Positions 52,333 to 58,970 of a stretch of DNA of 58,970 nucleotides are shown in pieces. The DNA comes from Chloroflexota bacterium (GTDB taxonomy: Bacteria > Chloroflexota > UBA11872 > VXNJ01). How positions within the stretch are numbered: position 1 is the first letter of the stretch; every line of letters starts with the position of its first letter. The position numbers were made by a program, and so were the translations under genes. The DNA lies in contig JASLPR010000004.1 of NCBI GenBank assembly GCA_030744875.1, positions 1 through 58,970 on the forward strand. Reading direction: 5' to 3'. The notes under the pieces were generated by a model that saw nothing but the letters and a program-made list of their open reading frames with translations, had not been told where the DNA came from and ran no database searches.

Positions 52333-54216
52333 ATGCCAAACGGGTACACCGGCAAAGTTCTGCGTGTCAACCTGTCCACCGGCGAGATCGGCATCGAAGA
52401 GCACGACGACGCCTTCTATCGACGTTACGGCGGCGGGGCCGGGATCATCGCCCACAACCTGCTCAGTGAGGTGCCTCCCGAGGCCGACGCGCTGGGCCCG
52501 GACAACAACTTCATCGCCGCCGCCGGAGTGCTGACCGGCAACCCCCTAGGTGGCAGCGGCCGCAACGCCTTCGGTGGCAAGTCGCCGCTCACCGGCGGTT
52601 TCGGCGAAGGTGATGTCGGCGGTTATTTCGGCGCCGAGTTGAAGCGCGCCGGCTGGGACGCGGTGATCGTCAGCGGCATCGCCGACAAACCGGTGTACAT
52701 CGCCATCGACGACGACAAGGCCGAGATTAAGGACGCCGACGGCATCTGGGGCATGACTACCGGCAACACCGAGGACGCCCTCCGCGAGGAGCTTGGCGAT
52801 AAGAAGTATCGCTTCGCGGTCTGCGGCCCGGCCGGTGAGAAACTGGTGCGCGTCGCCTGCGTGATCGTGGACAAGAACCGCGCCGCCGGGCGAACCGGCC
52901 TCGGCGCGGTGATGGGTTCGAAGAAGCTCAAGGCGATCGCCGTGCGCGGCAGTGAGAACGTAACCGTCGCCGACCCCGATACAACTCGCGATATGGCGCG
53001 CTGGGTCTCCCAGGCATGGAAAGAGCGCGCCGGCGGCCTGCAGCCCTACGGCACCGCCGCCGGAGTGAAGGCCCTGCACGACTTCGGCGGCCTGCCCACC
53101 CACAACTTCGCAGCCGGCCATTTCGACGGCTACAAAACCCTGACCGGGCACCACATGGCCGAGACCATTCTGATCGGCAACGACACCTGCTACGCGTGCC
53201 CGATTCGCTGCAAGCGCGAGGTCGAGGTCACCGACGACGACCGATTTGAGGTGTCACCCGAGTACGGCGGTCCGGAATACGAGACCATCGGCGCCGTCGC
53301 CAGTAATTGCGATGTCGATGACCTCAACGCCACGGCCCGCGCCAATCAGATTTGCAATGAGTACGGGATGGACACGATTGGCGCCGGCATGTGCGTCTCT
53401 TCCGCGATGGAATGGTGGGAGAAGGGCCTCATCGACGCCGGCGACACCGGGGGCCTGGAGATGAGTTTCGGCAGCGCCCACGCCATGGTGACGATGCTGC
53501 AGCAACTCGCCAACCGCGAGGACTTCGGCGATGTCATTGCCGAGGGCGTGCTGCGAGCGGCGAAGACTGTTGGCGGCGATGCCGAGAAGGAAGCCCTGAC
53601 CATCAAGGGGCAGGAGCTCCCGATGCACGAGCCCAAGTTCAAGATCATGCTCGGGATCGGCTACGCGATGTCACCGACCGGCGCCGACCACAATCACAGT
53701 ACCCACGACACGCTCTTCGGCGGCGAAGGCTGGAATCTCGATCGGGCCAAGGGCTGGGGCGTTTCCGGTCCGTTGGAGGCCGACGAGGAGAGTCCCGAGA
53801 AGCACGCCCTGGCGTTCCACCAGAGCAATTTCCGCTGGGCCCAGAACGCGCTGGGGATGTGCGCGTTTCTTCCCTGGGACCCGCAGCACCTGGCGGATAT
53901 CACCAGCGCGGCCACGGGGTGGCAGTACTCGACGCTGGAATACCAGCACCTGGGCCAGCGGATCCTCACGATGGCCCGTTTGTACAACACCCTGGTCGGC
54001 TTCACCGCCGCCGACGACACCCTGCCGCCACGGCTGTTCGAGGCGTTCAAGTCCGGACCTCTCGAGGGCTACGAGTACCCCCGCGAGTGGTGGGAACAGG
54101 GCAAGAAGGTCTACTACAACCTGATGGGTTGGGGGCGGGACGGTGTACCCACCCGGGAAAGCTTGATCGGACTGGGGCTCAGCGAGTTCCTCGACAAGGT
54201 CCCGGCGGTCGCCTGA
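52333..54216 (+). CDS. aor: Aldehyde:ferredoxin oxidoreductase (tungsten enzyme), copy 2
   Basis: The 627-residue protein is a full-length tandem paralogue of the gene at 50191. The same landmarks are present: PNGYTGKVLRVNL, AFGGKSPLTGGFG, CYACPIRCKRE, NALGMCAFLPWD and SPTGADHNHSTHD. It diverges in the substrate-channel regions, for example HPTFGGLPTHNFAAGH-type segments, so a different aldehyde range is likely. It has its own promoter and structured leader. GGGAG precedes the ATG. Confidence 0.93.
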   Translation: MPNGYTGKVLRVNLSTGEIGIEEHDDAFYRRYGGGAGIIAHNLLSEVPPEADALGPDNNFIAAAGVLTGNPLGGSGRNAFGGKSPLTGGFGEGDVGGYFGAELKRAGWDAVIVSGIADKPVYIAIDDDKAEIKDADGIWGMTTGNTEDALREELGDKKYRFAVCGPAGEKLVRVACVIVDKNRAAGRTGLGAVMGSKKLKAIAVRGSENVTVADPDTTRDMARWVSQAWKERAGGLQPYGTAAGVKALHDFGGLPTHNFAAGHFDGYKTLTGHHMAETILIGNDTCYACPIRCKREVEVTDDDRFEVSPEYGGPEYETIGAVASNCDVDDLNATARANQICNEYGMDTIGAGMCVSSAMEWWEKGLIDAGDTGGLEMSFGSAHAMVTMLQQLANREDFGDVIAEGVLRAAKTVGGDAEKEALTIKGQELPMHEPKFKIMLGIGYAMSPTGADHNHSTHDTLFGGEGWNLDRAKGWGVSGPLEADEESPEKHALAFHQSNFRWAQNALGMCAFLPWDPQHLADITSAATGWQYSTLEYQHLGQRILTMARLYNTLVGFTAADDTLPPRLFEAFKSGPLEGYEYPREWWEQGKKVYYNLMGWGRDGVPTRESLIGLGLSEFLDKVPAVA

Positions 54217-54292
54217 CGACTGGAACCGAGCCCGACCGGGGAGGGAGCGCCGCCGACCGTACGGTGGCCGTATTGGAGCCCCGAAGGGGCGG

Positions 54293-55747
54293 CTAGTCGG
54301 CGTCGTTCCCGGTCGGCCAGGGATCGGTGAGCATCAGGCCCTGCTGGCGCGAGGTCAGATAGGGCGTGCAGCCCGGGTGGCCGCGGAACTCCTCGAAGTA
54401 TTCCGGGATCGATCCGCCGGCGTCATCGATGGCCTTCTGCAGCAGTTCAGCCACCACGTCCGGGTGGTCATCGGCGACGTTGTTCAGCAGATCCGGGTCA
54501 TCGGCCAGGCGGTATAGCAGTGGTTCTTCGCCCCAGATCGTCACGTTGCACCACCACTCGTCGGTGATGGTGGTTATCAGGGTTCCCCAGGCGATCGTCA
54601 CGTAGTCGCGGTGCGAGGGATCGCCGGCGAGCGCCGCCGGCCAGATGTCCTGCCCCTCGGTGGGGCTGTCCACGCCGGTCGCCGCCAGGATCGTCGCCGC
54701 CGTGTCGGTGTTGGTCACGAAGCCGTCGTACGTCTGCCCGGCGCCGGCGCCCGAAGGGTGCCTCACCAGCAGCGCCAGGTCGGCCACCGCCCGCGTCAGC
54801 GGGTGTCCCTGTTTGCTGACCAGGCCCTTTTCGGCCGGTCCCAGGCCCAGATTATGACCGTGATCCGAGGCCACGATCACCATGGTGTCGTCCAGTTGCC
54901 CGGTCAGGCGCAAGGTGTCCATAAAATGTCCGAACCAGCGGTCGACGAAGGTCACGTTGCCGGCGTAGTTGGCCTGGCAGCGCTTGAGTTCCGCGGGGGT
55001 GAACACGCCTTCGTGGGTGGCGTAGAGCGACTGGATGATGTGCGGGATCTCGTCGCCGCTGTCGTCGTAGAGGCGGCGGTACATCTCCGGCGGCTCCCAG
55101 GGCTCGTGAGGATCGAAGGAGTCGACCACCAGGAAGAAAGGGTCGGCATCGACGTTTTCGGCCAGCCAGCGCGACGCCTCGCGGAAGACGGCGGCCGGGA
55201 AGAATTCCTCCTCGCCGCGGCGCGACTGAACGTTCTTCAGGTACTGGTCGAAAAACGGTATCTGCCGGTGCATCGACGGGAAATGCTCGGGAATAACGCG
55301 CTCGATCGTCCCGTCCGGCAGCGGCGGGCCGGAACGGTACTTGTCGGTCTCCTGGCCGCGGATCCACTGCCACTCGTCGAAACCGCGATGGAAGTTCTTC
55401 GACGGCTTCATCTGGTGGTACACGTCGGTGAAGAGAGCGGTTCGGTAGCCAGCGGCACCCAGCAGCTCCGAGATGGTGTCTTGCTCCTCGGGGATGGGGC
55501 CCCAGCCCGGCGCGGCAAAAGGGAAATCGCCCTTCAGCGGCCGGTGATTTGCAAACGGGAAGGTGCGCTGCCCGGTGTGGATTGCGCGGCGGAACGGCAG
55601 GGTCGGCAACGCCTCTGGGAAGGCCCGGTCAAAACGCATCGACTCGGCGGCAAACGCATCGAAGTTGGGCGTCTGGATCCAATCGTTGCCGTAGGCGCCG
55701 ATGTGGTCCTTGCGCAGCGTGTCGAAGACAACCAGTACGACGTTCAT
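54293..55747 (-). CDS. Sulfatase-fold hydrolase with Thr in place of the formylglycine Cys (paralogue)
   Basis: The 484-residue protein starts 7 bases after AGGAG. It shares with the 41711 gene the N-terminal metal Asp (VVFDTLRKDHIGAYG), DSFDPHEPWEPP and the ASDHGHNLGLG metal loop. The CxPxR signature is again TLPFR with Thr49 to Arg53, at exactly the same residue numbers. It is convergent with AOR copy 2 and runs in the same direction as the ABC permease upstream. The substrate is unknown. Confidence 0.83.
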   Translation of the reverse strand: MNVVLVVFDTLRKDHIGAYGNDWIQTPNFDAFAAESMRFDRAFPEALPTLPFRRAIHTGQRTFPFANHRPLKGDFPFAAPGWGPIPEEQDTISELLGAAGYRTALFTDVYHQMKPSKNFHRGFDEWQWIRGQETDKYRSGPPLPDGTIERVIPEHFPSMHRQIPFFDQYLKNVQSRRGEEEFFPAAVFREASRWLAENVDADPFFLVVDSFDPHEPWEPPEMYRRLYDDSGDEIPHIIQSLYATHEGVFTPAELKRCQANYAGNVTFVDRWFGHFMDTLRLTGQLDDTMVIVASDHGHNLGLGPAEKGLVSKQGHPLTRAVADLALLVRHPSGAGAGQTYDGFVTNTDTAATILAATGVDSPTEGQDIWPAALAGDPSHRDYVTIAWGTLITTITDEWWCNVTIWGEEPLLYRLADDPDLLNNVADDHPDVVAELLQKAIDDAGGSIPEYFEEFRGHPGCTPYLTSRQQGLMLTDPWPTGNDAD

Positions 55748-55874
55748 GGCTCGCTCCTGCCTGTGGCGGGATCACTTCACCCGGCGGCTACGGTAGCGAA
55801 CGACGCGGGCGCAGGCCACCCGGGTGGGCGCCCGGGCACTGCGAAGGTTGTCTCAGGTCGGCGCCGCTGGCGCT

Positions 55875-56816
55875 CTAGAAATCTACGTCGTAGCTCAGCA
55901 GGCGCGTGTTGATGAGGGTGACGAGGCCGATGATGAGGAACAGGACGAAGGACATCGCCGAGGCGTAGCCCATCTTCAGGTACTCGAACGCGTTCGAGAA
56001 GACGAGCAGTACGACCGTCACCGTGCTGTCGACCGGCCCTCCGGTGAGGGCGCTGGTGTTCTCGCCGACCATCGTCATTATCATCACCTGGATAAACATC
56101 TGCAACGCCCCGATGAAATAAACGATGACGACGAAGAAGGTAGTTGGGGCCAGCAGTGGGAACGTGATCCGGAAGAACTGCGAGACCCGACCGGCACCGT
56201 CGATTTCGGCGGCCTCGTAGAGATGCCCGGGAATGCCCTGTAATCCGGCCATGTAGATGACCATGTTCAACCCCATGTTCTTCCACACGCTCAAGAGGAT
56301 GATCGATAAGAGGGATGTGTCCTGGCTCCTGAGCCACTTGATCCGGGGGATTCCCAGGGTCTCAAAGATGTCGTTGAAAAGACCAAGTTGCACGTCGTAG
56401 AACCAGAGCCAGATCAGAGAGACGGCGACGAACGAACTCACCACCGGCATGTAGAACATGGCCCTGAAACTGTAGATGCCGCGGATGCTGCGATTAATCA
56501 GCATCGCCAACAGCAGTGATGTGACCACTCCGGTCGGCACGGTGGCGAAGGCGAAGGCCAGGGTGTTGCGGATGGCAGCCGGGTAGCGATTGTCCTCCAG
56601 CAGGTTGCTGTAGTTGCGCAGTCCGACCCACTTCGGCGCCGACATCAGGTCGTAGTCGGTGAAGCTGTACCAGAGTGCGCCGAAGATGGGGACTACAACG
56701 AACGCAAGAATGAAAATCAATGACGGGGCGATGAAGAAGTAGCCCGCCAGGCCGCCGCGGTTGCCGAAGCGGCGCGCCGCCCTGCGTGATTTGACTGGTG
56801 CTTCAGTGACTGCCAT
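55875..56816 (-). CDS. Sugar ABC transporter permease (MalF/UgpA type), second paralogue
   Basis: The 313-residue protein has six spans and the EAA loop EAAEIDGAGRVSQFFRITFP (about 205-224). It is closely related in sequence to the permease at 36953-37891 along its whole length, including the unusual SAxKWVGLRNY/SSPRYIGLANF region. Again no partner permease, binding protein or ATPase is next to it. GGGGGA precedes the ATG. The central third has somewhat lower GC than the ends but not as sharply as in the first copy. Confidence 0.87.
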   Translation of the reverse strand: MAVTEAPVKSRRAARRFGNRGGLAGYFFIAPSLIFILAFVVVPIFGALWYSFTDYDLMSAPKWVGLRNYSNLLEDNRYPAAIRNTLAFAFATVPTGVVTSLLLAMLINRSIRGIYSFRAMFYMPVVSSFVAVSLIWLWFYDVQLGLFNDIFETLGIPRIKWLRSQDTSLLSIILLSVWKNMGLNMVIYMAGLQGIPGHLYEAAEIDGAGRVSQFFRITFPLLAPTTFFVVIVYFIGALQMFIQVMIMTMVGENTSALTGGPVDSTVTVVLLVFSNAFEYLKMGYASAMSFVLFLIIGLVTLINTRLLSYDVDF

Positions 56817-56967
56817 CGCGTCCCCCGATGCGATTCTCTATGATCCGGCTCGCGTGAATGTCGTTACTCACGCAACGGTCGGATTCGCCGTCCGGCGCGG
56901 CTACGCAGGTTAGCATTGCGCGCCCCCGATCGAGGTGTCGGGATTCGGAGCGGCGGACGGTGCCTGG

Positions 56968-57426
56968 CTATTCCTCACGGGCGTCGGCCTCGGCCAGCAC
57001 CTCATCAAGCAGGTCGGCGGCGTGGCGGATGAACGTGCCGCAATCCACGGTGATGAGTCCGGACTTGCGAGCGGCGCTGCGCTCGGCGGTCGAACTCACC
57101 GGGTGGCCCAGCAGGTCGCTGCAGATGGTCGATCCGTGCCGTTCCTCAAAGCGCTCCACCAGGCGGTTCACGACCCATTCGGTTGTGGCGCGGGCGTCAG
57201 CGTCGTCGCCGCGCCGCCAGCCGTGCTTCATCCCGGCCGCCATGATTGCCCCAGTCAGCGCCCCACAGACCTCCCCGCGCCCGCCCAGGCCGCCGCTGAA
57301 TCCGGCTCCCAAGCCGAATGCGGCGTCGCGGTCCAGGCCCAGACCCTCGGCAAAAGCGCCCAACACCGACTGCGAGCAGGAGTATTTCTGCCCGTGCAGA
57401 TCGTCCGCCAGGTCAGCTCGATTCAA
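56968..57426 (-). CDS. C_GCAxxG_C_C family putative redox protein
   Basis: The 152-residue protein starts at a TTG with GGAGG 9 bases upstream. It shows the spaced cysteines of the family: YSCSQSVLGAFAEGLG, then GGLGGRGEVCGALTGAIMAAG, then Cys in STICSDLLG and in TVDCGTF. The cysteines suggest metal or redox chemistry. The function is unknown. It is divergent from nifJ, with 230 bases between, which fits a link to ferredoxin metabolism. Confidence 0.75.
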   Translation of the reverse strand: MNRADLADDLHGQKYSCSQSVLGAFAEGLGLDRDAAFGLGAGFSGGLGGRGEVCGALTGAIMAAGMKHGWRRGDDADARATTEWVVNRLVERFEERHGSTICSDLLGHPVSSTAERSAARKSGLITVDCGTFIRHAADLLDEVLAEADAREE

Positions 57427-57511
57427 TTTCCTGGCCCTCCTCCGGGCTGATTTGCGTCAGCACGCCCGCCCCGGCGCCGTCGATGCGATTGTGATTTGCG
57501 GTAGGTGGATG

Positions 57512-57547
57512 TTGCGACAGATTGATGTGTCGTCACTATCTTATGAT
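57512..57547 (+). promoter_or_regulatory. Candidate promoter/operator region for nifJ
   Basis: The 230-base gap before nifJ contains an inverted repeat CGACA (57515-57519)/TGTCG (57528-57532) and a TATGAT -10 candidate at 57542-57547. The -35 is poor. No gene is seen in the gap. Confidence 0.3.
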
Positions 57548-57656
57548 GCTGAGCGCAGAGTTGCCGAGACAATCGCCGCCCGGCGGTGGGAGTCGCGGTT
57601 TCCGTTGCCGGACCGAATTGAGCACGGGCTGGCCTACAACCCCGAGGAGACGAGTA

Positions 57657-58970
57657 TTGGGCGAACCGCCGATGATCACCGTTGATGGGAACGAAGGGGT
57701 GGCGTCCGTTGCCTATCGGCTGAGTGACATGGCGGTTATCTACCCCATCACCCCGTCGTCGCCGATTGGCGAACTGGCTGACGACTGGGCCGCCCAAGGG
57801 CGCGTCAACCTCTGGGGCGCCGCCCCCGAGATCGTGGAGATGCAGTCTGAAGCCGGCGCCATCGGCAGCGTCCATGGGGCCCTCCAGGCCGGTGCGTTGT
57901 GCACCACCTTCACGGCCTCCCAGGGCCTCCTGCTGATGATCCCCAACATGTACAAAATCGCCGGCGAGTTGACGCCGCTGTGCATCCACGTCGCCGCCCG
58001 CACGGTCTCCACCCACGCCCTGTCGATCTTCGGCGACCACTCCGACGTCATGGCCTGCCGCCAGACCGGCTTCGCCATGATCGCATCCAGTTCCGTGCAG
58101 GAGGCCCAGGACCTCGCGTGCATTTCCCACGTCGCCACGCTGGAAGCGCGAGTGCCGATCCTGCACTTCTTCGACGGCTTCCGCACCTCCCACGAAGTCG
58201 CCAAGATCCATCCGCTCAGCGACGACGAACTGCGGGCGATGACCGACCAGGGACTCATCGACGCCCACCGCCGCCGGGCGCTGACGCCCGACGCTCCGCA
58301 ACTGCGCGGCACCGCCCAGAACCCGGACACCTTCTTCCAGGCCCGCGAGGCCGCCAACCCGTTCTACGACGCCTGCCCGGGCGTCATCCAGGCGGCGATG
58401 GACCGCTTCGCCGGGGTCGCCGGCCGGCGGTACGACCTTGTTGAGTATGTCGGGCACCCCGAGGCCGATCGCGTCGTGGTCGCCATGGGCTCCTCCACGC
58501 AGACCATCGACCAGACGGTCGAGCGGCTCTGCGAAGAGGGCGACGCGAAGGTCGGGGTCATCAAGATCCGGCTCTACCGGCCGTTCCCGAAGCAGGCGTT
58601 CATCGACGCCCTGCCGAAGACGGTCAAGAAGATCGCCGTTCTCGATCGTACCAAGGAGCCCGGCGGCGCCGGCGAGCCGCTGTACCTGGACGTCGTGGCC
58701 ACGCTGGGCGAGGCGGCCGTCACGGGCGAGCTGTCGCTGGAGCAAATGCCGCTGGTGCGCGGCGGGCGCTACGGCCTGTCCTCCAAAGAGTTCAACCCGG
58801 CAATGGTGAAGGGCGTCTTCGACGAGCTTGCCGCCGACGCGCCACGCAACAACTTCACCGTCGGCATCAACGACGACGTCACCCACAGCTCGATCGACTA
58901 CGACCCGGATTTCAACATTGAGTCGGACAACATTGTCAAGGCGGTCTTCTTCGGTCTGGGCTCCGACGGG
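57657..58970 (+). CDS. nifJ: Pyruvate:ferredoxin (flavodoxin) oxidoreductase, N-terminal part (cut by window edge)
   Basis: The frame is open from a TTG at 57657 to the window end, 438 codons. GAGGAG lies 7 bases before the TTG; an ATG at 57672 is the alternative. MITVDGNEGVASVAYRLSD, YPITPSSPIGELADDW, GDHSDVMACRQTGFAM and HFFDGFRTSHEV match the single-chain NifJ/YdbK enzyme closely. The part shown covers the domains that bind pyruvate and the start of domain III; the ferredoxin-like and TPP domains lie outside. It cleaves pyruvate to acetyl-CoA and CO2 with reduced ferredoxin, reversibly. Confidence 0.95.
   Translation, partial: MGEPPMITVDGNEGVASVAYRLSDMAVIYPITPSSPIGELADDWAAQGRVNLWGAAPEIVEMQSEAGAIGSVHGALQAGALCTTFTASQGLLLMIPNMYKIAGELTPLCIHVAARTVSTHALSIFGDHSDVMACRQTGFAMIASSSVQEAQDLACISHVATLEARVPILHFFDGFRTSHEVAKIHPLSDDELRAMTDQGLIDAHRRRALTPDAPQLRGTAQNPDTFFQAREAANPFYDACPGVIQAAMDRFAGVAGRRYDLVEYVGHPEADRVVVAMGSSTQTIDQTVERLCEEGDAKVGVIKIRLYRPFPKQAFIDALPKTVKKIAVLDRTKEPGGAGEPLYLDVVATLGEAAVTGELSLEQMPLVRGGRYGLSSKEFNPAMVKGVFDELAADAPRNNFTVGINDDVTHSSIDYDPDFNIESDNIVKAVFFGLGSDG

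Noticed and set aside
57423-58886. Long minus-strand open frame (about 490 codons) opposite nifJ
   Set aside because: The plus strand encodes unmistakable PFOR across the whole span; the minus frame has no recognisable features.

Overview
The window reads as a chromosomal piece of a GC-rich bacterium (about 65% G+C by eye). Probable Chloroflexota is an inference. It rests on the gene content and on a Tat-type lipoprotein (46553-48322) whose mature end is a valine/glutamate/lysine-rich tandem repeat of a kind I associate with Chloroflexota lipoproteins. There are no rRNA or tRNA genes, insertion sequences, CRISPR arrays or phage genes. Both ends cut through genes: a Gfo/Idh/MocA oxidoreductase on the left and pyruvate:ferredoxin oxidoreductase (nifJ) on the right.

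Layout. 1-3338: truncated oxidoreductase, then a lipoprotein with three repeated domains. 3377-6820: the classic block rpmG-secE-nusG-rplK-rplA-(L10 leader)-rplJ-rplL, closed by a strong terminator. 6836-14228: an envelope glycan island with three GT2 enzymes, a GT4 enzyme, a polytopic GT39-like transferase and a convergent polysaccharide flippase. 14280-28479: mixed housekeeping genes, namely cysK, a damaged malic enzyme gene, a TSUP permease, murJ with split heptose genes rfaE2/rfaE1, a sugar phosphate isomerase, an M16 peptidase, a TPR protein plus Roadblock/LC7 protein plus ndk, an MBL-fold protein, and aconitase. 28668-35134: sucC-sucD, mdh and a complete frdABCD operon. The frd operon is visibly lower in GC than its neighbours.

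35246-57426 is an accessory region of paralogues and decaying genes: a serine hydrolase, two orphan MalF-type sugar ABC permeases, a DUF3105 protein, a second sugar phosphate isomerase, a DegT aminotransferase, two sulfatase-fold hydrolases, an aldo/keto reductase, a methyltransferase, the Tat lipoprotein, a DapA-family aldolase, and two tandem aldehyde:ferredoxin oxidoreductases. Five loci are broken or doubtful: a nucleoside hydrolase relic in three frames, a nagB-like relic, a hydroxyacid-oxoacid transhydrogenase with two homopolymer frameshifts, a VOC fragment, and the malic enzyme back at 15.6 kb.

Together, aconitase, SucCD, MDH, a fumarate-reductase-type complex II, ferredoxin-dependent PFOR and two AORs suggest low-potential ferredoxin chemistry and a branch of the citric acid cycle that can run reductively. 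The accessory region looks like a changing set of carbohydrate and phosphoester or sulfoester catabolism genes. I found no single system I would call new with confidence. The best leads are the sulfatase-fold pair with threonine in place of the nucleophilic cysteine, the mosaic permease gene, the malic enzyme with lost active-site residues, the pseudogene cluster at 38.6-39.5 kb and the structured leader before the second AOR.
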